This document shows, in pieces, positions 7,076-15,759 of a DNA stretch of 17,279 nucleotides (positions are counted from its first letter, which is position 1; each line of letters starts with the position of its first letter). The position numbers were made by a program, and so were the translations under genes. This DNA comes from Candidatus Goldiibacteriota bacterium HGW-Goldbacteria-1. Its GTDB lineage: Bacteria; Oederibacteriota; PGYV01. The stretch covers positions 1-17,279 of the forward strand of contig PGYV01000010.1 in NCBI GenBank assembly GCA_002839855.1. Reading direction: 5' to 3'. Under the pieces are notes generated by a model that was given only the letters and a program-made list of their open reading frames with translations, had not been told where the DNA came from and made no database searches.

Positions 7076-7540
7076 TTACATCTGTTTAAGAAACACCGCG
7101 GAATTCTGTATGTTCATAGAAGCTGAAATATCATCAACATCCAAAACCCCAAGCACAACCGTGGTATTTTTAGGAAAGACGCTTCCTTCCACGCTTCTGT
7201 TAATTATCATATTAAGAACATCATTCTTTACCTTGTCTGACGCAAAATGGAATTCCCTCATATACAAAAGGCATCCCTGTTCTTTGGAAGCTTCAAAAAA
7301 ACCGGTAAGCCAATTTGGCAGTTTGTTTTCAAAAACAGAAGTTCCCACCTTTTCGGCCTCTATTGTGGTAAGGTCTTTTTCAAAAAACTTTTCCCCCGCT
7401 TTTTTCGCGGACTGCGAAAGGATTTCAAGGACGGCTTTACGCTGATTGTGATAAAGGACAATACTTTCATGCTCCTTTTTTTCAACTAATCCGTCAAAAT
7501 AAGCCTGTGCTTCTTCTCTTGTTTTCAGTATTACCGACAT
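7076..7540 (-). CDS. Small degenerate AAA+/MoxR-like protein lacking Walker A
   Basis: 154 residues. I recognise no named family, but residues 65-133 follow the Walker B to sensor-1 layout of MoxR/AAA_5-type ATPases: VGTSVFENKLPNWL, then CLLYMREFHFASDKVKNDVL where such ATPases have LLFLDEinrAppdvqnaLl, then INRSVEG, then an FPKNTTVVLGVLDVDD strand. The Walker B Asp is Arg (MRE) and no GxxxxGK[ST] occurs. Residues 1-60 are helical and charged. It cannot bind ATP in the usual way, so it may be a regulatory or scaffold relic. AGGAGG sits 6 nt before the ATG, and only 10 bp separate it from the diguanylate cyclase gene, so it is the last gene of that operon. Being a real gene is well supported; the AAA relation is inferred from pattern only. 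Confidence 0.75.
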   Translation of the reverse strand: MSVILKTREEAQAYFDGLVEKKEHESIVLYHNQRKAVLEILSQSAKKAGEKFFEKDLTTIEAEKVGTSVFENKLPNWLTGFFEASKEQGCLLYMREFHFASDKVKNDVLNMIINRSVEGSVFPKNTTVVLGVLDVDDISASMNIQNSAVFLKQM

Positions 7541-7550
7541 GTCCGGCCTC

Positions 7551-8381
7551 CTATATTTTTTTTAACTTAAACGCATTTTTACCTGTCTTTTTCACACTAT
7601 ACATCAGTTTATCCGCAAGGCGAATAAGTTCTTCCGTGTTTAATATAATTTTTTTCTGAACCGTCAGAACGCCAAAACTGTAAGTAACGCCTTTCAGCGC
7701 GTGTTCTTCCGCGGCAAGATCGCCTTTTATCCCGTTTATAGTTTTCAAAGCTTCCGCCGGGCCGCTGCCCATAAGAAAAACCGCGAATTCATCCCCGCCA
7801 AGCCTGGATAAAAAACCTTTTTCACTTAACCTTTTTGTAATAATATCAGCGGTGTTTTTAAGAACCAGATCGCCAAAAGCGTGCCCTCTTGAATCATTCA
7901 GCATTTTAAAATTATCAATATCAAAATAAATTATTGAATATGGCATGCTCTTTTTTTTATTTTCCGCCAGCGCTTTCTGTATCAAAACAGAAAACGACCG
8001 CCTGTTAAGCGCTCCCGTAAGCGAATCGGTATCAGCCAGCTTTTTTTCCTTGTCATATTCCCCCTTAAGCTTTGACAGTACAATTACAGCCAAAAGAAAA
8101 TATGCAAGCCTTAAAATTATATTGGCCCATACCAGCGCCGTGAACTCTGAATCCAGCTTAAAAAAAACCTCTTCAAACTCCCACACAGCAACAGCTATAA
8201 AAGAGACAGTAAACGCATATTTTCTGTCAGAAAACCATACCGTCAGGGCAACCGGAATCATATACAGCACGGAAACATCAACGCTTGACTCTGATATGTG
8301 GTCCATGTAGCCGATAAAAAAAACCAGAACCAAACCCGCGGTTAAAACAAGGCTGTTTTTCAGGGACAAATTATTAATCAT
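7551..8381 (-). CDS. Membrane-bound diguanylate cyclase (GGDEF domain)
   Basis: 276 residues. It makes cyclic di-GMP from two GTP at the inner membrane. Residues 8-102 contain about four hydrophobic segments (VLTAGLVLVFFIGY, VLYMIPVALTVWF, FTVSFIAVAVW, LAYFLLAVIVL), a short membrane sensor of the type often joined to GGDEF domains. Residues 117-128 carry the DSLTGALNRR entry motif. FDIDNFK (153-159, metal-binding Asp154) and LGGDEF (GGDEF at 195-199) are intact, so the enzyme should be active. The inhibitory I-site RxxD expected at 187-190 is absent (EKGF), so product inhibition at the primary site is unlikely. The start overlaps the stop of the P-type ATPase (ATGA), a sign of translational coupling; no strong ribosome-binding site of its own is seen. 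The small AAA-like gene follows 10 bp downstream. Confidence 0.93.
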   Translation of the reverse strand: MINNLSLKNSLVLTAGLVLVFFIGYMDHISESSVDVSVLYMIPVALTVWFSDRKYAFTVSFIAVAVWEFEEVFFKLDSEFTALVWANIILRLAYFLLAVIVLSKLKGEYDKEKKLADTDSLTGALNRRSFSVLIQKALAENKKKSMPYSIIYFDIDNFKMLNDSRGHAFGDLVLKNTADIITKRLSEKGFLSRLGGDEFAVFLMGSGPAEALKTINGIKGDLAAEEHALKGVTYSFGVLTVQKKIILNTEELIRLADKLMYSVKKTGKNAFKLKKI

Positions 8382-11116
8382 GCATTTTTAACCTTTACGG
8401 CATATTTATTAACCAGTTTAAACACTTCCATGGTTATTATCATAGACAGTGACAATGCCGCCACCATAACCCAGCCTTTAAAATCAACGGGTTTTATCTT
8501 TAACAAGTCCTGCATAAACGGAATCTGCATACTGGCTATATGCAGCCCCTGCGCGGCTATAACACCGGCTACAAGCAGGTAGTTTTTGCTTATCTTTACC
8601 TTAAAAACAGAAACCGATTCCGACCTGCAGTTAAACACATGCGCGTTTTCCAAAAGCACCATTAAAAGCAGCGTCATGTTTCTGGCGGAATCCACGTCAA
8701 AACCCGCGGACAAAAAGTAATACCATACGCCGAAAGCAAGCACAGCCATAACAACACCCGACAATATGGTCTGCTGCATCATCAAAGGGTTAAATATCCC
8801 CTCTTTGGGGTTTCTTGGCTTTTTCTTCATAGCCCCTTCTTCACCGCCTTCAAATGCAAGCGCGGCTCCCTGTATTCCATTTGTCACAAGATTCAGCCAC
8901 AACAGCTGTATGGCCAAAAGCGGCGGCTGAATACCTTCCGGGAAAAAATGCGCGGTAAATATAAGCGCCAGAATAAACAGCATTATTTCCGCCGCACCGG
9001 TTGAAATAAGAAGATAAATTACTTTGCGGACATTATCAAAAGCAAAACGCCCTTCTTCAACGCCTGCTACTATTGACGCAAAATTATCATCGGTAACTAT
9101 CATAGAACCCGTATCCTTTGCCACATCTGTTCCGGACCCCATTGCCACGCCAATATTGGCTTTCTTTAAAGCCGGCGCGTCATTCACGCCGTCGCCGGTC
9201 ACGGCAACATAATGCCCCGATTTAATAAGGGCGCTTACAATCTGCAGTTTCTGCATGGGCGCCACGCGGGCAAAGACATGTGATGAAAGCACAGCCTTCA
9301 TAAAAGGTTCACTTTCCGGATCCCCAAGCGCTTCAAGCTGCGCTCCGGTCACAACTTCTTTTTCTTCTTCACAAATTCCAAGTTCTTTTGCAATCGCAAA
9401 CGCGGTTACAGGATGGTCACCGGTTACCATTGCCACTTCTATACCCGCGTCCCGGCATTTATTAACAGCGGATTTTGCTTCGGGCCTTAAAGGGTCAATA
9501 AACCCTACAAGCCCGTATAGTGTAAGCCCTGACAGGTCTGATTCGCCTTTCCCTGACACTTCTCCGCCGGCAACCGCAAGGACCCTGTAACCTTTTGAAG
9601 CCAGTATAAGCGCTTTTGCTTCAATATCTTTTTTATCAACAGGTGATTTTTTACCATCCCTGTCATATACGTAAGAACAGAAATTCACAACAGTTTCAAC
9701 AGCGCCTTTAACAGCCGCTTTTAAATTTGCTTCATCTTTGTAAAAAACCGCCGCGAATTTTTTTTCAGACTCATAGGGTATTTCACCCTCTACAGGGTGG
9801 TGTGCTTTCAGTTCATCATGGGAATAACCCGCTTTTAAACCCAGTGATATAAAAGCAATATCCATGGCATCGCCAAAGTTTATCCATTTATCGCCTTTTT
9901 TTACAAGGGAAGCTTCATTGCACAGCATACCGGAAATAATAAGCAGGCTTTCAGGGGAATCTTTTTCAAAAATAATTTTTTTACCATCCGGACCAGAAAC
10001 GGAACCTTCGTCATTATAACCTTCGCCGGAAATACTGAAAGAATTACCCGAAGGAAATAAAAGTTCTTTTACGGTCTGCTGGTTTACGGTAAGTGTTCCT
10101 GTTTTATCGCTTGCTATGTAAGTACAGCTGCCAAGGCTTTCCACAGCCGTCAGTTTTCTTACTATAACATTTCTTTTTGACATCCTTTGCGTGGCAACAG
10201 AAAGCGCCACGGTTAAAGCAACCGGCAGGCCTTCAGGAATCGCGGAAACCGCAAGCGCCACGGCAAGAAAGAACACATCACGCGCCGGACTCCCGCCTGC
10301 CAGCAAAATACCGGCAACCGCTGCCGCGCTTATTAAAACTATTATACTTATCTGGGTGCTGAACTTTTCCATCCTTATAATAAGCGGCGGTTTTGACCCG
10401 GCTTCGCTTGTAACTGTTTTTGCTATTTTTCCCACCTCTGTATTTAATCCGGTTAAAATAACAACACCTGTGCCCCTGCCCTTTGTAACGGAAGCGCCGG
10501 CAAAAGCGCAGTTTGTCCTGTCGCTGACTTCTGTTTTTTCATCAAGGGGCTGAGTGTTTTTTTCCGCGGCCATTGACTCTCCCGTTAAAAACGCCTCGTC
10601 AATTTCCAGATTATTGGCCTCTAAAAGCCTTATATCCGCAGGAACCTTGCTTCCGGATTCAAGATATACAATATCTCCCGGAACAAGTTCAACGCTGTCA
10701 ATTTCCTGTTTGGCGCCGTCCCGCTTTACAAATGCCTTTACCTTTATCATTCCCTGCAGCGCCGCGGCGCTCTTTTCCGCTTTATATTCCTGCTGCGTGC
10801 CTATTACGGCGTTAATAAGAATAACAAAGAGAATAAAAAAAGCATCTTTCAAATCCCCGACTGCGGCAGATACCACGGATGCCGCCAGAAGCACATAAAT
10901 AAGCGGGCTTAAAAACTGTTTTAAAAAGACAATAATAAGAGGGGTGGATTTTTTAAGAGGAAGGTTGTTTGTCCCGTACTTTTCAACACGCTGCTTTACC
11001 TGTTCTGATGTAAGGCCGGATTCAGCGCATTCAAGTTTTTCTATTGCCTGTTTGCCGGTTAAAGCGTGCCAGTTAACCGCGGGAGAATCAGTGTCAAGCC
11101 GAATATTTTTTTTCAT
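8378..11116 (-). CDS. P2-type cation-transporting ATPase (Ca2+/Na+-pump-like)
   Basis: 912 residues from the chosen start. It pumps a cation across the inner membrane using ATP. An N-terminal cation-ATPase domain (WHALTGKQAIEKL) leads to TM1-2 (58-105), the actuator loop with TGES (178-181), TM4 with PEGLP (294-298), the phosphorylation site DKTGT (Asp337), the nucleotide-binding domain, VTGDHP (564-569) and TGDGVND (640-646), then TM5-10. The TM5 Glu is kept (E710). TM6 reads NLVTNGIQ (742-749), with Asn746 where SERCA has the ion-binding Asp800, so the transported ion is uncertain. I chose ATG 11116 because AAGGAG lies 6 nt upstream and the promoter -10 is at 11150-11155, so the 22 extra in-frame codons from 11182 would lie over the promoter. 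First gene of an operon with the diguanylate cyclase. Confidence 0.93.
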   Translation of the reverse strand: MKKNIRLDTDSPAVNWHALTGKQAIEKLECAESGLTSEQVKQRVEKYGTNNLPLKKSTPLIIVFLKQFLSPLIYVLLAASVVSAAVGDLKDAFFILFVILINAVIGTQQEYKAEKSAAALQGMIKVKAFVKRDGAKQEIDSVELVPGDIVYLESGSKVPADIRLLEANNLEIDEAFLTGESMAAEKNTQPLDEKTEVSDRTNCAFAGASVTKGRGTGVVILTGLNTEVGKIAKTVTSEAGSKPPLIIRMEKFSTQISIIVLISAAAVAGILLAGGSPARDVFFLAVALAVSAIPEGLPVALTVALSVATQRMSKRNVIVRKLTAVESLGSCTYIASDKTGTLTVNQQTVKELLFPSGNSFSISGEGYNDEGSVSGPDGKKIIFEKDSPESLLIISGMLCNEASLVKKGDKWINFGDAMDIAFISLGLKAGYSHDELKAHHPVEGEIPYESEKKFAAVFYKDEANLKAAVKGAVETVVNFCSYVYDRDGKKSPVDKKDIEAKALILASKGYRVLAVAGGEVSGKGESDLSGLTLYGLVGFIDPLRPEAKSAVNKCRDAGIEVAMVTGDHPVTAFAIAKELGICEEEKEVVTGAQLEALGDPESEPFMKAVLSSHVFARVAPMQKLQIVSALIKSGHYVAVTGDGVNDAPALKKANIGVAMGSGTDVAKDTGSMIVTDDNFASIVAGVEEGRFAFDNVRKVIYLLISTGAAEIMLFILALIFTAHFFPEGIQPPLLAIQLLWLNLVTNGIQGAALAFEGGEEGAMKKKPRNPKEGIFNPLMMQQTILSGVVMAVLAFGVWYYFLSAGFDVDSARNMTLLLMVLLENAHVFNCRSESVSVFKVKISKNYLLVAGVIAAQGLHIASMQIPFMQDLLKIKPVDFKGWVMVAALSLSMIITMEVFKLVNKYAVKVKNA

Positions 11117-11122
11117 GATATG

Positions 11123-11128
11123 CTCCTT
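11123..11128 (-). promoter_or_regulatory. Ribosome binding site AAGGAG setting the ATPase start
   Basis: AAGGAG lies 6 nt upstream of the ATG at 11116. The longer in-frame start at 11182 falls upstream of the mapped promoter and within about 20 bp of the antiporter stop, so this site decides the start. Confidence 0.8.
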
Positions 11129-11149
11129 GTATAAAAATTTTCTATAATC

Positions 11150-11178
11150 AATATACCGTTTTAACAATTTCAGGTCAA
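11150..11178 (-). promoter_or_regulatory. Sigma70-type promoter of the ATPase/diguanylate cyclase/AAA-like operon
   Basis: TTGACC (11178-11173), 17-bp spacer, TATATT (11155-11150), giving a start near 11143 and a leader of about 27 nt. It lies in the 88-bp gap after the antiporter gene, in which no clear terminator hairpin is visible. The operon can therefore be expressed on its own and probably also by read-through. Confidence 0.75.
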
Positions 11179-11204
11179 GCAAATCAGGTTTGAAAACTTC
11201 CGGA

Positions 11205-12467
11205 TTATATTTTCTTTCCGTCTTTTTTCATCCCTTTAATCATCGGTTCAAGAACAAAGGGCGGTATTATTGTTGTCAGCAGCACCATAAATATGGCAAT
11301 ACCATAAAACCTTTCATCAATTATGCCTTTGGCAAGTGCAAACGCCGCAATTATTATACCCACTTCTCCCCTTGGTACCATTGCCATCCCTATAAAAGAA
11401 GCCTTTTTAAAGCCCATATTCATAACAGGCAGCCAGCACCCTATAAGTTTGCCCGCAAACGCAATAACCGTAATTACAAGCCCGGTAATTATAATCACCG
11501 GTTCCGTGAAAGCCATAACATTAACCTTTGCGCCCATGATTATAAAAAAGAAAACCACCAGAACATCTTCAAAAATTTCAAGTTTCTGTTTAATTTCATA
11601 TTCCGATTCCCGTTCAGCCATTACAACACCCGCCATAAAAGCGCCTACAATTGCCGCAAGCCCTATCTGAACAGCAACAACAGCATAAGTGAAACACACA
11701 ACAGAACCGGCAATAAGCGGCGCGTTTCTGGCTTTAAAAGTCCCTATTGAATAACCGAATTTTTTGTTAAAGTGAACGCCGCCAAGTGTAAACAGCAGCA
11801 GAAAAATAATTATAACAAGGATTGTGGCAATTACGGCGGGCAGTGAAATACTGCCTTTTTCCGCAAGCCCGCTTACCACAGAAAGCACTATAAGCCCAAG
11901 TATATCGTCTATTACCGCCGCGCCAAGCACAACCCGGCTTACTTCTTCGGACATAAAATTTAAATCCTTTAATATTCTGGCGGTAATGCCCACGCTGGTA
12001 GCCACCATTATGGCGCCCATAAACATTGACTTGATATTACTGCTTCCGGTAAGCCTCATATAAATATACCCAAGTACAAATGGAAGAATAACACCGCCTA
12101 CGGCAACCCAAAAAGCCTTAACACCCACTTTTGTAAGGTCGGACAGTTTTGTTTCCAGCCCTATTGAAAAAAGAAGCAGTATAACAGCCACTTCGGCTAT
12201 AACTTCAAAGGTAAGATGCATGGAAGGGTCATTTAGCTGCAGCACATTAAGCACATACGGCCCAAGAATAATACCCGCAAGCAGTTCCCCTATTACAGCG
12301 GGCTGTTTCATTTTCTTAAAAATAAAACCCACGAACTTAGCCGCGACAAACGCGATTAAAAGCTGAAAAATTATTTTCGATACCATAGCATGGGTGTCGC
12401 CGCCTGATGATGCGGCATGGCTTACGGCGGCTATTGTGGCTGAAGCTGCATCAGTTACAGTTGTCAT
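11205..12467 (-). CDS. CPA2-family Na+(K+)/H+ antiporter
   Basis: 420 residues with about 12-13 hydrophobic segments. It exchanges a monovalent cation for protons at the inner membrane. Family marks seen: QPAVIGELLAGIILGP (55-70), LLFSIGLET (98-106), TSVGITARIL (157-166, the unwound crossing helix), IDDILGL with the Asp187-Asp188 pair typical of electrogenic NapA-like members, a Lys at 340 in the position of the NapA TM10 lysine, and VPRGEVGI (364-371). There is no C-terminal TrkA-N/RCK domain, so it is not a full Kef channel. An odd hydrophilic Ala/Thr/Ser-rich stretch (1-27) precedes TM1; a shorter start at Met28 is possible. The ATG is 4 bp after the thioredoxin stop, so the two are co-translated. 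Last gene of the tRNA-to-antiporter cluster. Confidence 0.9.
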   Translation of the reverse strand: MTTVTDAASATIAAVSHAASSGGDTHAMVSKIIFQLLIAFVAAKFVGFIFKKMKQPAVIGELLAGIILGPYVLNVLQLNDPSMHLTFEVIAEVAVILLLFSIGLETKLSDLTKVGVKAFWVAVGGVILPFVLGYIYMRLTGSSNIKSMFMGAIMVATSVGITARILKDLNFMSEEVSRVVLGAAVIDDILGLIVLSVVSGLAEKGSISLPAVIATILVIIIFLLLFTLGGVHFNKKFGYSIGTFKARNAPLIAGSVVCFTYAVVAVQIGLAAIVGAFMAGVVMAERESEYEIKQKLEIFEDVLVVFFFIIMGAKVNVMAFTEPVIIITGLVITVIAFAGKLIGCWLPVMNMGFKKASFIGMAMVPRGEVGIIIAAFALAKGIIDERFYGIAIFMVLLTTIIPPFVLEPMIKGMKKDGKKI

Positions 12468-12471
12468 TCAA

Positions 12472-12798
12472 TTACCCTATAACGGTTGTTATTACTTTTT
12501 TCAGCTGGGCTTCCGCTACCACTCCCACTATCTGATTTACCATTTCCCCGTTCTTAAAAAACAGTATGGTTGGAATGCTGCGTATCCCAAGTTCGGAAGG
12601 CGTCTGTGAATTTGAATCCACATCCATTTTTACCACTTTTATCTTTCCCGCAAATTCGGCTGCCATCTTATCAACAACGGGCGCTATCATCTTGCACGGA
12701 TTGCACCACACCGCCCAAAAATCAATCATAACCGGAATGTCAGATTTTAAAACTTCCGCCGAAAATGTCGCGTCTGTCACATTTGCTGCTGTACTCAT
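12472..12798 (-). CDS. trxA: Thioredoxin
   Basis: 108 residues, the usual length. A cytoplasmic dithiol-disulfide reductant. The active site is WCNPCK (31-36), with Asn in place of the usual Gly in CGPC, and the cis-proline loop RSIPT is at 73-77 (Pro76). FWAVW and the buried Asp26 are kept. The Asn variant may shift the redox potential but the two Cys are intact. AAGGGGG lies upstream of the ATG. It stands 26 bp after glyS and 4 bp before the antiporter, so it is in the same operon. A specialised thioredoxin-like protein rather than the main cellular TrxA cannot be excluded. Confidence 0.93.
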   Translation of the reverse strand: MSTAANVTDATFSAEVLKSDIPVMIDFWAVWCNPCKMIAPVVDKMAAEFAGKIKVVKMDVDSNSQTPSELGIRSIPTILFFKNGEMVNQIVGVVAEAQLKKVITTVIG

Positions 12799-12824
12799 TT
12801 TATTGCCCCCTTTAATACTTTTTT

Positions 12825-14903
12825 TTACTGTTTTCTGTCAACCACAATTTCCCTGAAATCCGCAAAAAGTTTCATCCAGGAGCTTATTTCAGACAGCATA
12901 TTTAACCTGTTTATGCTGGCTTTTTCGTTGTTTTTATCATTGACAAGCACCTTTTCAAAGTACGCGTCTATTTCCAGCTTTATAGAGGCAATGGTTTCAT
13001 ACGCGCCCCCAAAATCTTTTATGTCAAGCATCCTTGTCATCTTTTCTTTGACAGTATAAAATCTGGCGTAAAGTTTTTTCTCTTCTTCAGCATCAAATAA
13101 AGCTGTATCTGTTTCGCCCGGTTTAAACCCCTCGGGGATGATATTATTCACCCTGCTTAACGTGAAAATTATTTCATTAAATCTGGGCCTTTTTCTGGCG
13201 CCTGAAAGCACCAGCGCCTTTTCATAATCATCAAGCAAGTTTAATCCGTCTTCTTTGGGAAGGGCGTTTATGATGTCATAATCAATATTCCTGTCCTTAA
13301 AATAATTAAGCTCCCTCTGGCGGAAAAAATCCAGAAGTTCTTTTTCATCGCAGCTTTTTCCAAGTTTGGACCTGTATTCGTCCATCACCGCGGAAATCAC
13401 CCTGCTTAGGTTTATATCAAGCGTCTTTTCAAGTATTATATAAATGGCGGTCAGCGCCTGGCGCCTTACCGCGTAAGGGTCTTTGCTGCCCGTAGGTTTA
13501 AACCCGGCAATAAAGAAACCGCAGATATTGTCAATTTTGTCCACAAGGCTCAACAAAAGCCCCTCTTTAGTGGAAGGCAATGCATCGCCTACAAAGTTGG
13601 GGTAATACTGTTCCGCCACTGCCTTGCATATTTTTTCCGGCTTTCCCTGTTTGTGAAAATACACGCCCCCCATAAAACCGCGAAGGCTTACGTATTCTTT
13701 TTCGCTTACCATGTCGGTGACAAGGTCTGCTTTTGAAAACCTTGCCGCCTGTGATAAAAGTTCCGGGTTGTCATATCCAAAAAGCGTGTCAGACATAGCT
13801 GCTATGGATGTTAACCTCTCCACCTTCTGAAACATGGTGCCAAGGCCGGTTATAAATATTGCTTCTTTTAACTTTGGAAGGTTGTCTTCTATGGGCTTCT
13901 TTAAATCTTCCTGGTAGAAGAACTCCGCGTCTTTTAACCTGGCAAAAAGCACTTTGCCGTGCCTTTGTGTTACAAAATCATTATTGCCGTCCCCGCCGTC
14001 GCGCACGTTAACAAAATAATTTGTAAACTCGCCGTTATCTTTTGTAACCGCAAAATAACGCTGGTGTTCCCTCATGGCGGTTATAATTACTTCTTTGGGC
14101 AGGAATAAAAACCTTTTGTCAAACTCTCCCGCCACCACTTTTACAGTTTCCACGGACTGGGCAAGTTTTTCAAGCAGCACTTTATCCGGAAGTATTATCA
14201 TACCTTTTGATTTTAATATTTCACGCGCCTTGTCGGCAATCTCTTTTTCCCTTTCATCCTGCCGTATTATTATGCCGGCTTTTTTCATAACGTCAAAATA
14301 CGCGTCCGCGGATGAAACTACTTCTTCTTTATTTGAATGTTCAAATTTATGAAGGCGCGTCTTATTGCCGGATTTTACATTACCCCACGTAAAGTTAATA
14401 ACTTCGCTTCCAAAAAGAGCCGTAATCCACCTTACCGGACGCGCGAACGTTACTCCGGATGCGTCCCAGGTCATAGTTTTGGGAAATTTTACCGCGTTTA
14501 TTATCTGCGGAAATATTTCGGCAAGCACCTCTTTTGAAGGCCTGCCTTTTTCAAACACGCTTATGTATATAAATTTCTTGCCGTTTTCTTCGGTTATTTT
14601 CGCGTCTTTTTCGCTTAATCCCGCTTTTTCAAAGAAATTTTTGCCCACATCGGTAAGCACGCCGTCTTTATACGCGATATCATATTTGGGGCCTTTCTTT
14701 TCAAAAGAAAGGTCTTCCTGCATTCCTGCAGTATCTTTGATAAAAAGCACAAACCTTCTTACGGTAAAATATGTTTCTATTGACGCGTATTTAATTCTTT
14801 TTTCAAGAAGAATTTTTTCCGCGTTTTCGCGTATGTTATTTATGGCAGGCGTAAGGTAATCTGCCGGTATCTCTTCTGTCCCTATTTCCAGAATTACGTT
14901 CAT
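12825..14903 (-). CDS. glyS: Glycine--tRNA ligase beta subunit
   Basis: 692 residues, close to the family's usual length (about 690). The beta subunit of the alpha2-beta2 class II glycyl-tRNA synthetase binds tRNA-Gly; the alpha subunit holds the active site. The N-terminus VILEIGTEEIPADYL is the family signature. HD-like and linker regions follow (REHQRYFAV, VNVRDGG, RFSKADLVTDMVSE), with DPYAVRRQALT near 476-486 and a C-terminal DALR-type anticodon-binding region (SGARKRPRFNEI, LARFY-like LYARFYTV). Its ATG overlaps the glyQ stop by one base (TAATG), giving tight coupling that would keep the subunits equal. No truncation seen. Confidence 0.97.
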   Translation of the reverse strand: MNVILEIGTEEIPADYLTPAINNIRENAEKILLEKRIKYASIETYFTVRRFVLFIKDTAGMQEDLSFEKKGPKYDIAYKDGVLTDVGKNFFEKAGLSEKDAKITEENGKKFIYISVFEKGRPSKEVLAEIFPQIINAVKFPKTMTWDASGVTFARPVRWITALFGSEVINFTWGNVKSGNKTRLHKFEHSNKEEVVSSADAYFDVMKKAGIIIRQDEREKEIADKAREILKSKGMIILPDKVLLEKLAQSVETVKVVAGEFDKRFLFLPKEVIITAMREHQRYFAVTKDNGEFTNYFVNVRDGGDGNNDFVTQRHGKVLFARLKDAEFFYQEDLKKPIEDNLPKLKEAIFITGLGTMFQKVERLTSIAAMSDTLFGYDNPELLSQAARFSKADLVTDMVSEKEYVSLRGFMGGVYFHKQGKPEKICKAVAEQYYPNFVGDALPSTKEGLLLSLVDKIDNICGFFIAGFKPTGSKDPYAVRRQALTAIYIILEKTLDINLSRVISAVMDEYRSKLGKSCDEKELLDFFRQRELNYFKDRNIDYDIINALPKEDGLNLLDDYEKALVLSGARKRPRFNEIIFTLSRVNNIIPEGFKPGETDTALFDAEEEKKLYARFYTVKEKMTRMLDIKDFGGAYETIASIKLEIDAYFEKVLVNDKNNEKASINRLNMLSEISSWMKLFADFREIVVDRKQ

Positions 14904-15748
14904 TATTTCTCCCGTTTCTTAATGTATTCTTCCGCGCATAACTTTGCAAGGTCCCTGATTTTTTTTATGTACGTGGGCCTTTCCGCAATAGAAATTGCTT
15001 TTCTGGCATCCAGAAGGTTAAACGCGTGTGAGATTTTAAGCACATAATCATACGCCGGAATAGGCAGCGATTTTTTAACCAGTTCTTCGCCTTCTTTATA
15101 GTATTTTTCCAGCACATCAAGAAGCATATCTATGTCAGCGTGTTCAAAATTATAAGCGGAGTACTGCTTTTCATTTTCCAGAAAGACATCGCCGTAAGTC
15201 ACATTTTCATTCCATTTTATGTCAAAAGCGCTGTCCACACCCTGAATATACATTGCAATTCTTTCAAGCCCGTAAGTTAATTCAGCCGTGATCGGGTTCA
15301 ACTGAATCCCCGCCATCTGCTGAAAATATGTGTACTGGGTAATTTCCATCCCGTCAAGCCACACCTGCCAGCCAAGCCCCGACGCGCCCAAAGTGGGTGA
15401 TTCCCAGTCGTCTTCGTTAAACTTAATGTCGTGGTCTTTTATTTTTATCCCTATGGCTTCCAGCGAATCAAGGTACATGCGCTGAATGTTTTCCGGGGCC
15501 GGTTTCATTATCACCTGATACTGGTAGTAGTGCTGAAAACGGTTCGGGTTTTCGCCGTAACGTCCGTCTTTGGGCCTTCTGCACGGCTCTATAAAAGCGG
15601 CGTTCCACGGCTTATCGCCAAGGCACCTGAAAAAAGTGGCGGGATTAAATGTCGCCGCGCCTTTTTCCATGTCATAGGGCTGCACTACAATACAGCCTTT
15701 GTCTGTCCAGAATTTCTGTAAAGTAAATATCAGGTCCTGAAAATACAT
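14903..15748 (-). CDS. glyQ: Glycine--tRNA ligase alpha subunit
   Basis: 281 residues, slightly below the common 290-300 but complete at both ends. It carries the class II catalytic core that activates glycine with ATP. Seen: [12 protein letters not shown] at the N-terminus, [14 protein letters not shown], the highly conserved [17 protein letters not shown] (about 54-70), [32 protein letters not shown] and the [10 protein letters not shown] motif. AGGCGG lies about 6 nt before the ATG. It follows the DUF368 transporter by 11 bp and overlaps glyS by one base. The two-gene glyQ-glyS form is the bacterial type, distinct from the single-chain glycyl-tRNA synthetase. Confidence 0.97.
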   Translation of the reverse strand: MYFQDLIFTLQKFWTDKGCIVVQPYDMEKGAATFNPATFFRCLGDKPWNAAFIEPCRRPKDGRYGENPNRFQHYYQYQVIMKPAPENIQRMYLDSLEAIGIKIKDHDIKFNEDDWESPTLGASGLGWQVWLDGMEITQYTYFQQMAGIQLNPITAELTYGLERIAMYIQGVDSAFDIKWNENVTYGDVFLENEKQYSAYNFEHADIDMLLDVLEKYYKEGEELVKKSLPIPAYDYVLKISHAFNLLDARKAISIAERPTYIKKIRDLAKLCAEEYIKKREK

Positions 15749-15759
15749 TTTAATACCGC

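Noticed and set aside
11117-11182. Longer N-terminus for the P-type ATPase (22 extra codons)
   Set aside because: The extension overlaps the promoter (-10 at 11150-11155), and a much better ribosome-binding site sits before the ATG at 11116.
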